A stretch of 64,000 bases of DNA from Nocardioides sp. JQ2195 (GTDB lineage Bacteria; Actinomycetota; Actinomycetes; Propionibacteriales; Nocardioidaceae), in the NCBI RefSeq assembly GCF_012272695.1, contig NZ_CP050902.1, positions 496,001 through 560,000 on the forward strand. Direction: 5' to 3'. The position numbers and the translations under genes are program-made. Position 1 is the stretch's first letter; each line of letters begins with the position of its first letter. Under the pieces are notes generated by a model. It did no database searches, was not told the origin of the DNA, and saw only the letters and a list, made by a program, of their open reading frames with translations. Shown in pieces: positions 44,703-53,569 of the stretch.

Positions 44703-44780
44703 GCAGGGAGTTCACGCTTGCATCGCTCCGGCGGAGCGTGAGCCCGGCGGCCCTGCTGCGAACTTCCTGTCGAAATGACC
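44693..44780. repeat. B-type hairpin repeat, copy 3
   Basis: 88 bp; right end CGAACTTCCTGTCGAAATG (44759 on) identical to copy 1, left end more diverged. The centre holds its own perfect hairpin CGCTCCG-g-CGGAGCG. Overlaps the 3' end of the DUF559-type gene and supplies its stop codon. Confidence 0.8.
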
Positions 44781-44816
44781 GCCCCGCCGGGCGTCCCGGG
44801 GACGGGACTCAGACGA

Positions 44817-45578
44817 TCAGCGCGGAGCCATCCGGAGCGCGCCGTCCATGCGTACGACCTCACCGTTGATGTAGTCGTGGTCGACCAGGAAGAGCGCCAG
44901 GTCGGCGTACTCGTCGGGGCGACCGAGGCGGGCCGGGTTGGGGACGCCGGCAGCCAGCCCGGCGCGGAACTCGTCGGAGACCGTGGCCAGCATCGGGGTC
45001 TCGACGATGCCGGGGGCGATCGTGTTCACGCGGATGCCGTATTGCGCCAGGTCGCGCGCGGCCGGCAGGTTGAGGCCGACGATGCCGCCCTTGGAGGAGC
45101 TGTACGCCGCCTGGCCGACCTGACCCTCGAAGGCCGCGATGGAGGCGGTGTTGATGATGACGCCGCGCTGGTCGTGCTCGAGGGGCTCGGTGGCAGCGAT
45201 CTTCTCGGAGGCGAGGGCCAGCACGTTGAACGAGCCGATCAGGTTGATCTGCACGATCTTCGCGTAGAGCGCGAGGTCGTGGACGCCCTTCTTCGACAGG
45301 ATGCGGGCCGAGGGACCGATGCCGGCGCAATTGACCACGATGCGCAGGGGAGTGGTCGGCTCGGAGGCGGCTTGGTTGACGGCCTCCTGGACCTGCTCGG
45401 GGTCCGTGACGTCGACGGGCACGTAGGTGACACCGTCGACAGCGGGTGCGTTCTCGATCGCCGCGGGGAGGTCGAAGGCGTGGACCGACGCGCCCCGACC
45501 GGCGAGGGCGGCGGCGGTCGCCGCGCCCAGCCCCGACGCTCCGCCGGTGACGATCGCCGCGGTGTTCTCGACCTGCAT
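44817..45578 (-). CDS. SDR, 3-hydroxyacyl-CoA dehydrogenase type II-like
   Basis: 253 aa: VTGGASGLGAATAAAL (residues 10-25), NCAG, INTASIAAFEGQVGQAAYS with YSSSK, and PGIVETPMLATV, plus LVDHDYINGEVVRMDGALRM at the end. Closest to the HSD17B10/2-methyl-3-hydroxybutyryl-CoA dehydrogenase group. Overlaps the acyl-CoA dehydrogenase stop by one base, so they form a two-gene leftward operon facing the TetR gene. Confidence 0.82.
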   Translation of the reverse strand: MQVENTAAIVTGGASGLGAATAAALAGRGASVHAFDLPAAIENAPAVDGVTYVPVDVTDPEQVQEAVNQAASEPTTPLRIVVNCAGIGPSARILSKKGVHDLALYAKIVQINLIGSFNVLALASEKIAATEPLEHDQRGVIINTASIAAFEGQVGQAAYSSSKGGIVGLNLPAARDLAQYGIRVNTIAPGIVETPMLATVSDEFRAGLAAGVPNPARLGRPDEYADLALFLVDHDYINGEVVRMDGALRMAPR

Positions 45579-46759
45579 CAGTTGCTCTCCTTGATGGTTC
45601 CGTTGTTGTCCTTGGCCAGTGACCGGCTGATCACCATGCGCTGGATCTGGTTGGTGCCCTCGAAGATCTGCATGACCTTCGCCTCGCGCATGAAGCGCTC
45701 GACCGGGAAGTCGCGGGTGTAGCCGTAGCCGCCGAGCACCTGGACGGCGTCGGTGGTCACCTTCATCGCGTTGTCGGTGGCGACCATCTTCGCAATGGAT
45801 GCCTCGCGGCCGTAGGGCAGTCCACGGTCCTTGAGACGTGCGGCGTGCAGCAGCATCGCGCGCGCGGACTGGATCGCGGCCTCCATGTCGGCCAGCACGA
45901 ACGCCAGGCCCTGGTGGTCGATGATCTTCTTGCCGAACGTCTCGCGGGTCTTGGCGTAGGCGACCGCGTGGTCGAGGGCGCCCTGCGCGAGGCCGGTGGC
46001 GACGGCGGCGATGCCGAGCCGTCCGGAGTCGAGGCCGGCCAGCGCGATCTTGAGGCCATCACCCTCGGCCCCGAGGCGCCGCTCGACCGGAATGCGTACG
46101 CCGTCGAAGCGCATCGTCGTGGTCGACGACCCGGTCAGGCCCATCTTCTTCTCCGGCGGGTCGGCCTCCAGGCCGGGAGTGTCAGCGGGGACCAGGAAGC
46201 AGGAGATTCCACGGGTGCGTTCCCCTGAGTCATCTGGGGTGCGGGCCATCACCTTGTAGTAGTCGGCGTTGCCGCCGTGGGTGGTCCACGCCTTGGCGCC
46301 GTTGATCACGTAGTCGTCGCCGTCGCGCTTGGCGAAGGTCTTCATCGCGGCCGGGTCGGAGCCGGCGTGTGCCTCGGAGAGGCAGTAGGCGCCGAGCAGC
46401 TCGCCGCCGAGCATGTCGGGCAGCCAGGCTTGCTTCTGTTCCTCGGTGCCGTGCTCGAAGAGGCCGAAGCACGAGAGGGCGTGCACGGAGACGCCCACCC
46501 CGACGCTCGACCAGACCGCGCCGATCTCCTCGAGCACCTGGAGGTAGACCTCGTAGGGCTGGCCACCGCCGCCGTACTCCTCCGGGTAGGGCAGGCCGAG
46601 CAGGCCGGAACGGCCGAGCAGCCTGAAGATGTCGCGCGGGAAGGTCTCGGTGGCCTCGTCCTCGGCGGCGCGCGGCAGCAGTTCCTTGGTGGCGAGGTCG
46701 CGGACCAGCTTGAGCAGGTCGGCGGACTCGTCGGTGGGCAGGACGCGGCTGGCGGGCAT
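45578..46759 (-). CDS. acyl-CoA dehydrogenase
   Basis: 393 aa: YCLSEAHAGSDPAAMKTFA substrate loop, GAKAWTTHGGNADYY, KKMGLTGSSTTTMRFDGVRI, RETFGKKIIDHQGLAF, LGGYGYTRDFPVERFMREAK and FEGTNQIQRMVISR with the catalytic-position Glu. Short- to medium-chain acyl-CoA oxidation. ATG at 46759 lies 29 bases from the TetR-type operator (46788-46813). Confidence 0.9.
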   Translation of the reverse strand: MPASRVLPTDESADLLKLVRDLATKELLPRAAEDEATETFPRDIFRLLGRSGLLGLPYPEEYGGGGQPYEVYLQVLEEIGAVWSSVGVGVSVHALSCFGLFEHGTEEQKQAWLPDMLGGELLGAYCLSEAHAGSDPAAMKTFAKRDGDDYVINGAKAWTTHGGNADYYKVMARTPDDSGERTRGISCFLVPADTPGLEADPPEKKMGLTGSSTTTMRFDGVRIPVERRLGAEGDGLKIALAGLDSGRLGIAAVATGLAQGALDHAVAYAKTRETFGKKIIDHQGLAFVLADMEAAIQSARAMLLHAARLKDRGLPYGREASIAKMVATDNAMKVTTDAVQVLGGYGYTRDFPVERFMREAKVMQIFEGTNQIQRMVISRSLAKDNNGTIKESN

Positions 46760-46787
46760 CGGTGGGTCTCCTTCGGGCGGCCAGAAT

Positions 46788-46813
46788 GATACTGAAATCG
46801 AACCTACAGTATC
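46788..46813. promoter_or_regulatory. inverted repeat operator between ACAD and TetR genes
   Basis: GATACTG (46788-46794) and CAGTATC (46807-46813) are perfect inverted arms 12 bases apart in an AT-rich 63-bp divergent gap. Position and shape fit a TetR operator controlling both directions. Confidence 0.65.
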
Positions 46814-46822
46814 GTTTCGTTC

Positions 46823-47395
46823 ATGGCGAAGCGACGGACTGCCCGACAGGTGGACCTGCTCGCGCGCCTGGCCGCGCTGATCTCCGCCGAGGGTTTCGCG
46901 GCCTTCACCCTCGACGACCTCGCCGCCCGGCTCAGCTGCTCGAAGACCACGCTCTACGCGCTGGCGCCCTCGAAGCCAGACCTCGTGGTCACCGCGGTCA
47001 AGGAGTTCTTCCGGGTCGCCACCGACGCAGTCGAGGCCCGGGTCGCCGGCGAGGAGGACCCGGCGCTGCGTGTGGTGGTCTACCTGCGGGCGGTCGGTGC
47101 CGAGCTGGTCCCGCTCTCACGCAGGTTCATGGAGGACCTGGCCGGCTTCGCGCCCGCCTCCGAGGTCTACCGTCGCAACACGGCGTACGCCGCGGCGCGG
47201 ATCCGCACGCTGATCGCCGACGGCATCGCCGAAGGCGCCCTGCGCCAGGTGAATCCCGACTTCGCGGCCGAGATGATCGCCTCGACGATGTTCGAGATCC
47301 AGCGCGGCGAGATCTTCGAGCGGCTCGAGCTCACCGATGCCCAGGCGTACGACGAGCTGGCGGCCTTCGTGGTGGCTGCCCTCGCCGGCCCGTGA
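46823..47395 (+). CDS. TetR-family regulator
   Basis: 190 aa. N-terminal helix-turn-helix (residues 8-52: LLARLAALISAEGFAAFTLD, LAARLSCSKTTLYALAPSK). The C-terminal ligand domain is unassigned. Divergent from the acyl-CoA dehydrogenase/SDR operon with the operator between them, so it probably represses that operon until an acyl-CoA binds. A short imperfect GC hairpin follows the stop (about 47399-47425). Confidence 0.85.
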   Translation: MAKRRTARQVDLLARLAALISAEGFAAFTLDDLAARLSCSKTTLYALAPSKPDLVVTAVKEFFRVATDAVEARVAGEEDPALRVVVYLRAVGAELVPLSRRFMEDLAGFAPASEVYRRNTAYAAARIRTLIADGIAEGALRQVNPDFAAEMIASTMFEIQRGEIFERLELTDAQAYDELAAFVVAALAGP

Positions 47396-47596
47396 GACCG
47401 GAGGCGCCGGGCGCCCGCCGGTGAGGCCGGAGTCGTCACCCGCCTGTCTGTGCGAGTGGAATCGTCAGGCGCTGGTGGACGACAGGCCAACGGGCCGCAG
47501 GTCGGGACCGCTGCGTCGTCGTGCTCCGAGGAATCGACGGTGTCTCGATTTCTGCACCTTGGCACGCGGAGCGACGCAAGCGCCTAGGCTTGGCGG

Positions 47597-48235
47597 ATGC
47601 GGATCGACTGGGTGCCGGCCTCCGCGGCGTCGCTCATCGCCGGAGTCACCTCCTTGGGACTCGGCGCGGCGCTGCTGCCCGGTGGCGACAGTGCCGCAGA
47701 CTCCATCGGGCTGGTCGAGCAGCACGACAGTCGTTGGTTGGCGGTCTCTCTGCTCTTCTTCATCGCAGCCGTGGGGATGACGCTGGGGCTTCCCGCCATC
47801 CTGAAGCTCTTCCCGAACCGGGGCTTCCTGCTGGGCATCATCGGCTCGGGCGTCTTCCTGATCGGATGCCTGGGCACCGCCGGCTACGCGATGCTGCTGG
47901 CCTTCTTCCGTGCGCTGGCGCTCAGCAACGCGATCCGGCCGGAGGCGGTCGGCGAGGTCGTCGACGACCCCGGACTGGCCGGCTTCCTGGTGGTCTGGAT
48001 CGCCGCCTTCTTCCTCGGCGAACTGCTGCTCGGCCTGGCCCTCCTGCGCGCCCGGACCACGCCACGGTGGGTTCCGGTGCTGCTGATCGCCCACGTGGCC
48101 ACGCTTCCCCTGTCGTCCCTCGTCCCTGACCTGGACGGGTCCTGGACGATCGTGCTGATGTGTCTCGGGTTCGCCGGTGCGGCCATTGCGGCGAACACCC
48201 GGGAGCTCCCGCGCGACGCGACCAGCCCGCACTGA
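47597..48235 (+). CDS. membrane protein of unknown function
   Basis: 212 aa with about six hydrophobic segments (SLIAGVTSLGLGAALLP, WLAVSLLFFIAAVGMTLGLP, FLLGIIGSGVFLIGCLGTAG, FLVVWIAAFFLGELLLGLAL, VLLIAHVATLPLSSLV, IVLMCLGFAGAAIAA). No family recognised. The 201-bp gap upstream shows no clear regulatory structure beyond the weak hairpin after tetR. Confidence 0.65.
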   Translation: MRIDWVPASAASLIAGVTSLGLGAALLPGGDSAADSIGLVEQHDSRWLAVSLLFFIAAVGMTLGLPAILKLFPNRGFLLGIIGSGVFLIGCLGTAGYAMLLAFFRALALSNAIRPEAVGEVVDDPGLAGFLVVWIAAFFLGELLLGLALLRARTTPRWVPVLLIAHVATLPLSSLVPDLDGSWTIVLMCLGFAGAAIAANTRELPRDATSPH

Positions 48236-48302
48236 TCCGCCCGCGACCGGATCACTTCTGGCGACTGAGGAATGCCCGGGTCGCCGCGATGGTTGGGCCT
48301 GC

Positions 48303-49649
48303 ATGAACCTTGCGGACTCCCGACGCGTCTCCGTGCTCCTGGGGTCCCTCTTCGGCATTGCCGGCATGGGTTCCTCGTCCGCCGCGATCGCCGTTCCCCT
48401 GATGGCCGACGACCTCGGCGTCAGCGTCGGGGTCGGCACCTGGACGATCACGCTCTATGCGCTGATGCTCGCGGTGGCCACACCGGTCTACGGCCGGATC
48501 GCCGACCTCGTCGGCGTACGCCTGCCGCTCCTGGTCGGCATCAGCCTGATGACCGCCGGCGCCACGCTCTCGGCGCTCGCCCCGAACTTCGAGATGCTGC
48601 TCGTCGCCCGCGTGATGCAGGGCGTGGGCGCCGCCGCCGTACCCACCCTCGGGGTGGCCGTGCTCAGCGCGCGGTACGACGGCGCGGTGCGCGGGCTGGC
48701 CTTCGGCCGGTTGGCGGGCGTGGCGGCTGCCCTGTCGTGCCTGGGCCCGCTCGCCGGGGGTGCGGTCGAGGGACAGCTCGGCTGGCGGGCGGTGATGGCA
48801 CTGCCGATCCTGGGCCTCGTGCTGATCCCGTTCCTGTGGCACGCCCTGCACAAGGACGGCACCGGCGCTCGCCTCGACGTGCTGGGTGCGTTCCTCGTGG
48901 CGGGCACCTCGGCCGGCCTCGTGCTGCTGGTCCAGTCGCCGTCGACGGGGTGGTCCGTGGCCCTGGCCGGTGTCCTCCTGATGGGGCTCGGCGTTCCCGC
49001 GGTGACCCTGCGGGTCCGGCGTCGACCCAACGGGTTCCTTCCAATCTCGGTGATCAGCAACAGCGTCGTGGTGCGCAGCGCCATCGCCGGGGCACCGGTC
49101 CCGGCCGGCTGGTTCGGCATCCTGATCGCCGTGCCGGCGGTGATGATCGGACACGGCTGGGAGCCCTGGCAGGTCGGCCTCCTGCTCGCGCCGAGCGCGG
49201 CCGTTGCGTTGGTGGTGCCGCGTCTGGCGGGCCCGATGCTGACCCGCTTCGGCGGACCTCGCTCGTTGGCCGTCGCCGGGCTGGTCACCTCGATCGCGAT
49301 GCTGCTGGCGGCGCTCGGTGCCGACCGCCACGCGCCCGTCGTGCTGGGTGCGTCGGTCATCTTCGTGACGATCGCCTTCGGTGTCGGTCAGCCAGCGTTG
49401 ATGGACGCGGTCGGCGACGCCGTGCCCGTCGACGTACGCGGCGTGGCGCTGGGCGTGGCCACCCTGCTGTTCCTGGTCGGCGGCAGCATCGGGTCGGCCG
49501 TGGTCGGCGGCCTCGGTGACCTGGTCGGCATGCCGCAGGGCCTGCTGGTGCTGGCCGCGCTGCCGCTGGCCGGCCTGGTCGCACTGGCGCCGCTGCTGCG
49601 GACACCCGCCACGAGGTCGCCCGTCGGGACCTCAAGGACCCACGTGTGA
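48303..49649 (+). CDS. MFS transporter, EmrB/QacA-like
   Basis: 448 aa from ATG 48303 with 12-14 hydrophobic segments. MFS signatures: YALMLAVATPVYGRIADLVG with the GxxxDxxG-type loop and LLVARVMQGVGAAAVPTLG. Likely drug or acid efflux. Followed 10 bases later by a crotonase gene, so possibly co-transcribed. Confidence 0.78.
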   Translation: MNLADSRRVSVLLGSLFGIAGMGSSSAAIAVPLMADDLGVSVGVGTWTITLYALMLAVATPVYGRIADLVGVRLPLLVGISLMTAGATLSALAPNFEMLLVARVMQGVGAAAVPTLGVAVLSARYDGAVRGLAFGRLAGVAAALSCLGPLAGGAVEGQLGWRAVMALPILGLVLIPFLWHALHKDGTGARLDVLGAFLVAGTSAGLVLLVQSPSTGWSVALAGVLLMGLGVPAVTLRVRRRPNGFLPISVISNSVVVRSAIAGAPVPAGWFGILIAVPAVMIGHGWEPWQVGLLLAPSAAVALVVPRLAGPMLTRFGGPRSLAVAGLVTSIAMLLAALGADRHAPVVLGASVIFVTIAFGVGQPALMDAVGDAVPVDVRGVALGVATLLFLVGGSIGSAVVGGLGDLVGMPQGLLVLAALPLAGLVALAPLLRTPATRSPVGTSRTHV

Positions 49650-49659
49650 GGATCCGACC

Positions 49660-50403
49660 ATGAGCCTGCTGATCGAGGACCGTGACCACGTCCGCATCCT
49701 GACCCTCTCGCGCCCGGAGCGTCGCAACGCGATCGACCAGGGCCTGGCCGACGAGCTGTCGGCAGCCTTCGACGCGATCGAGGCCGACCGCGTCGTGCGG
49801 GCCGTGGTCATCACCGGCGGGAGCGGCTTCTTCTGTGCCGGCACCGACCTGGGCTCCGAGGCGCCTCCGCGGACCGAGGCCGGCGGGCCCTACGGATTCC
49901 TGGCCCGCACGCGTCGTACGCCGTTGATCGCGGCCGTGGAGGGCTTTGCCCTCGGCGGTGGCTTCGAGTGCGTGCTGGCCAGTGACCTGGTCGTGGCGGC
50001 ACGGGACGCGCGGTTCGGCGCGCCCGAGGTGAAGCGGGGGGTCGTGGCCAACACCGGAGCGTTGTTCCGCGCCGGTGCACGGTTGCCGTTCAACCTGGCC
50101 ACCGAGATGCTGGTGACGGGGGACCCGATCGGTGCCGAGCGAGCCCACCAGGTCGGCTTCGTGAACGTGCTGGCCGAGCCGGGTGGAGCACTCGAGGCGG
50201 CGCTGGACCTGGCCGGACGGATCGTGGTCAACAGTCCCGACGCCGTGGCGATCTCGCTGGGCGCGGTGGCGCAGCAGGCGGCCGAGCAGGAGCAGCGGCC
50301 GTGGGAGATCACCGCTGGCGCAGATGCCGAGGTGGCGAGGTCGCCGAACCGCGCCGAGGGCGTCGCCGCGTTCTTCGAGAAGCGTCCGCCGCGCTGGAGC
50401 TGA
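49660..50403 (+). CDS. enoyl-CoA hydratase/isomerase (crotonase) family
   Basis: 247 aa. Oxyanion segments GGSGFFCAGTDLGSE and AVEGFALGGGFECVLASDLV are present; the usual second catalytic Glu region reads GVVANTGALFRAGARLPFN, so activity may be isomerase or hydratase. C-terminal trimerisation helices end in RSPNRAEGVAAFFEKRPP, the family pattern. Convergent with the next crotonase. Confidence 0.82.
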   Translation: MSLLIEDRDHVRILTLSRPERRNAIDQGLADELSAAFDAIEADRVVRAVVITGGSGFFCAGTDLGSEAPPRTEAGGPYGFLARTRRTPLIAAVEGFALGGGFECVLASDLVVAARDARFGAPEVKRGVVANTGALFRAGARLPFNLATEMLVTGDPIGAERAHQVGFVNVLAEPGGALEAALDLAGRIVVNSPDAVAISLGAVAQQAAEQEQRPWEITAGADAEVARSPNRAEGVAAFFEKRPPRWS

Positions 50404-50428
50404 CCGTGCGGCGTCGGTGATCTGTGGA

Positions 50429-51178
50429 TCAGCGCTTGGTGAAAGCGGTGAGCAGACGCTGGGCATCGTCCGTGGCGACAGCCTTGGCGATCGTCTCGGC
50501 CTCGTCCCTGCCGACCGAGGCGCGGTCGGACTCGAACGACCCGCGGACCAGGCGCCGGGCCTGCCCGAAGGCGAACACCGAACCAGCAGCCAACTCGCCG
50601 GCCAGCTCGACCGCACGGTCCTGCTCGCCGACCTCGGTGACCAGGCCCCAGTCGAGCGCCCGGTCGGAGTCGATCGGCCTGTTGGTCAACGCCATCTGCA
50701 GTGCCCGCTGCTGCCCGATCGCACGCGGCAGCAGCCACGAGACACCGCAGTCAGGGGTGAGCCCCACGCCTGGGTAGGCGATCACGAACTTGGTTCCGGG
50801 CGCGGCGACGACCAGGTCACAGCTGAGCATCACACCCAGCCCGGCCCCGGCCACGGCGCCCTGCACGGCAGCGACGACCGGCTTCTCGAGGGCGGCCAGG
50901 CGTTGCAGTGCCCCGTCGAGGGCACCTGCCAGCTCGAGGAGGTATGCCGACTGGTCGCCGTCGGAGGCAACCATCGAGGCCACGTCGCCGCCGGCACAGA
51001 AGCGCTTGCCGGCGCCGGTCAGGAGCACGACTCGCACGGCGTCGTCGGCAGCGGCCTCCTTGACTGCGTCGTCGAACGCGTGCGCCGTCGGCAGGTCCAC
51101 CGCGTTGGAGACCTCGGGGCGATTCAGCTCGATGTGGGCGACTCCGTCGGAGACGGAGTAGGAAACCAGGTCAGTCAT
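50429..51178 (-). CDS. enoyl-CoA hydratase/isomerase (crotonase) family
   Basis: 249 aa from ATG 51178. GAGKRFCAGGDVASM and AVQGAVAGAGLGVMLSCDLV supply the oxyanion hole; PGVGLTPDCGVSWLLPRAIG has Asp where hydratases keep Glu, as in PaaG/isomerase-type members. Co-directional with, and one base from, the thiolase gene, so part of a beta-oxidation operon. Confidence 0.85.
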   Translation of the reverse strand: MTDLVSYSVSDGVAHIELNRPEVSNAVDLPTAHAFDDAVKEAAADDAVRVVLLTGAGKRFCAGGDVASMVASDGDQSAYLLELAGALDGALQRLAALEKPVVAAVQGAVAGAGLGVMLSCDLVVAAPGTKFVIAYPGVGLTPDCGVSWLLPRAIGQQRALQMALTNRPIDSDRALDWGLVTEVGEQDRAVELAGELAAGSVFAFGQARRLVRGSFESDRASVGRDEAETIAKAVATDDAQRLLTAFTKR

Positions 51179-51179
51179 G

Positions 51180-52358
51180 TCAGATCCTCCGGAAGAGGGC
51201 AGCCAGGGCCTGGCCGCCACCGATGCACATGGTCACGATGCCGAGCTCCAGGTCGCGTCGGGCCATGTCCTTGGCGACGCGCAGGGAGAGGATGGCGCCG
51301 GTCGCGCCGACCGGGTGACCGAGCGCGATCGCGCCGCCGTACGGATTGACCTGCTCGGGGTCGAGGCCGGCGTCGCGGATCACCGCGACGGCCTGGGAGG
51401 CGAACGCCTCGTTGAGCTCGATGGTGCCGATGTCGGACGGCTTCGTGCCGGTCTTCTCGAACAGGTTCTGCAGGGCCAGCACCGGCGCGTAGCCCATCAG
51501 CTCGGGCTCCATCGCCGCGGTGGCGACGGCCTCGATCGAGACCAGACCGCCCAGGCCGCGCTCGGTGGCGACCGACTCACGAGCGAGGACGACGGCCGCG
51601 CCGCCGTCGTTGATGCCCGAGGCGTTGCCGGCGGTGACGGTGCCGTCCTTGGCGAAGGCAGGACGCAGTCCGGCCAGGGTCTCCAGCGTGGTGTCCGGCT
51701 TCGGGTGCTCGTCCTCGGTGACGGTGAACGGCTTGCGTCCGCCCACCTCGACCGGGGTGATCTCCTCGGCGAACGCAGCCTTCGCGGCCTCAGTGGCGGC
51801 ACGCTGCTGCGAGAGCAGGGCGAACTCGTCCTGTTCCTCGCGGGAGACGCCGTACTTGCTGGCCACGTTCTCCGCGGTGACGCCCATGTGGATGTCGTGG
51901 AACGGGTCGGTCAGCATCATCACGGTGCCGTCGACCAGAGAACGGTTGCCGAGCTTGTAGCCGTTGCGGGCGCCGAAGTCGTAGAACGGCATCCGGGTCA
52001 TCGACTCGTCACCGCCGGCCAGGGTGAGGCCGAGGTCGTTCCAGCGCATCTCCATGGCCGCCGACCAGATCGCCTGGAGTCCGGAGCCGCAGAGACGGTT
52101 GACGGTGTAGGCAGGCACGTTCTTCGGCAGGCCGGCGGTGATCGCCACCCGGCGCGCGTTGTAGGCGTCGGGTCCGACCTGACCGATGCAGCCCATCACG
52201 ACTTCTTCGATGTCGGTGCCGTCGACGCCGGAGCGGGCCAGCGCTTCACGCGCCGCGGTCGCGCCGAGCTCGAAGCCGGGGACGTCCTTGAACACACCGC
52301 CGAAGCTGCCGATCGGGGTGCGGGCGCCGTCGACCAGGACGATCTTCTCTTCAGGCAT
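51180..52358 (-). CDS. thiolase (acetyl-CoA acetyltransferase)
   Basis: 392 aa from ATG 52358. Nucleophile C90 in [26 protein letters not shown] with His, and [11 protein letters not shown] with the second Cys; [15 protein letters not shown] is intact. Typical degradative or biosynthetic thiolase length. An upstream in-frame ATG would add 17 residues overlapping the operator. Second gene of the HBDH-thiolase-crotonase block. Confidence 0.92.
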   Translation of the reverse strand: MPEEKIVLVDGARTPIGSFGGVFKDVPGFELGATAAREALARSGVDGTDIEEVVMGCIGQVGPDAYNARRVAITAGLPKNVPAYTVNRLCGSGLQAIWSAAMEMRWNDLGLTLAGGDESMTRMPFYDFGARNGYKLGNRSLVDGTVMMLTDPFHDIHMGVTAENVASKYGVSREEQDEFALLSQQRAATEAAKAAFAEEITPVEVGGRKPFTVTEDEHPKPDTTLETLAGLRPAFAKDGTVTAGNASGINDGGAAVVLARESVATERGLGGLVSIEAVATAAMEPELMGYAPVLALQNLFEKTGTKPSDIGTIELNEAFASQAVAVIRDAGLDPEQVNPYGGAIALGHPVGATGAILSLRVAKDMARRDLELGIVTMCIGGGQALAALFRRI

Positions 52359-52408
52359 CTGTTGCTCTCCAAGGCAGGGAGGCCGCGGCTGCTCGAGGCC
52401 GGCGGCCA

Positions 52409-52430
52409 TTTAGTAGGAAGTCCAACTAAA
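52409..52430. promoter_or_regulatory. TTTAGT/ACTAAA inverted repeat before thiolase
   Basis: TTTAGT (52409-52414) and ACTAAA (52425-52430), 10 bases apart, in the only AT-rich patch between the thiolase start and the HBDH gene. Looks like an operator over the thiolase promoter, probably for a TetR-type fatty-acid regulator. Confidence 0.5.
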
Positions 52431-52557
52431 ATTAGCAGTCAGGTGTTCTCGTGAGGTCGCTGTCCCAGTGGCTGGCATCCCCCGGCCGCACCCGCCGGGG
52501 CCGGTGCCGATCTGTGCGATGGCTGACAAGCCGCTGACTGCGCGAAAGGAAGGTGGC

Positions 52558-53406
52558 TCAGTAGGTGTAGAAGCCGCGGCCGGTCTTGCGGCCGAGGAGA
52601 CCGGCGTCGACCATGCGGTTGAGCAGCGGCGGCGCGGCGTAGAGCGGCTCCTTGAACTCCTCGTAGAGCGACTCGGCGACAGCCTTGGTGGTGTCGAGGC
52701 CGATCAGGTCGGCCAGCGCGAGCGGACCCTGCGGGTGGGCCGCGCCGAGCACCAGGCCGCGGTCGATGTCGTCGGCGGTGGCGAAGCCCGACTCCATCAT
52801 CCGGATCGCGGAGAGGATGAACGGGATCAGCAGCGCGTTGACCACGAAGCCGGCGCGGTCCTGGCAGTCGATGGCCTCCTTGCCGAGAACGTCCTGCACG
52901 AACGCGCGGGAGCGCTCGGTGACCTCGGGGGCGGTGACGATCGAGGGCACCAGCTCGACGAGCTTGAGCACCGGGACCGGGTTGAAGAAGTGGATGCCGA
53001 GCACGTTCTGCGGACGCGAGGTGACCACCCCGAGCTTCATGATTGGGATCGAGGAGGTGTTGGAGGCGAGGATCGCGTCGGGGTTGGTGACGATCTTGTC
53101 GAGCTGGCGGAAGAGGTCGGTCTTGGCGTCCTCGTCCTCGACGATCGCCTCGACCACGAGGTCGCGATCGGCAAGCTCGTCGAGCGAGGTGACCACGCGG
53201 ATCCGGTCGAGCACGGAGCCGGCGGAGTCGATCTTGCCCTTGGCCTCGGCACGCTTGAGCGACTTCTCCAGACGGTCCCGTCCAGCCTGGGCGGCGGCAT
53301 CGGACGACTCGGCGACGACCACGTCGAGCCCGGCGCGGGCGCAGACCTCGGCAATTCCGGCGCCCATCAGTCCGCAGCCGACGACGCCGATCTTCTCCAT
53401 GCCCAT
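52558..53406 (-). CDS. 3-hydroxybutyryl-CoA dehydrogenase
   Basis: 282 aa. NAD-binding GVVGCGLMGAGIAEVCARAG (about residues 7-26), IEDEDAKTDLF-type loop, ASNTSSIPIMKL, GIHFFNPVPVLKLVE with catalytic His, and LADLIGLDTTKAV. Oxidises (S)-3-hydroxybutyryl-CoA. GAGGAG lies at proper spacing before ATG 53406, so that start is chosen over 53400. It can supply the thiolase gene next to it. Confidence 0.93.
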   Translation of the reverse strand: MGMEKIGVVGCGLMGAGIAEVCARAGLDVVVAESSDAAAQAGRDRLEKSLKRAEAKGKIDSAGSVLDRIRVVTSLDELADRDLVVEAIVEDEDAKTDLFRQLDKIVTNPDAILASNTSSIPIMKLGVVTSRPQNVLGIHFFNPVPVLKLVELVPSIVTAPEVTERSRAFVQDVLGKEAIDCQDRAGFVVNALLIPFILSAIRMMESGFATADDIDRGLVLGAAHPQGPLALADLIGLDTTKAVAESLYEEFKEPLYAAPPLLNRMVDAGLLGRKTGRGFYTY

Positions 53407-53569
53407 TGAACTCTCCTCGTGTTGTGCGACCGTGCTCCTGCTCCGACGCTATCCACTACTGGCAGGTAGCCGAACATTGCGAGCAGCGTGGATTCTCGGG
53501 CGCAGGCCCGGAAGGCTCGGCCGCGGTTAGACTCGCGCCGAGTCGGATCCCGATCGGTGAGGAGCGTCG

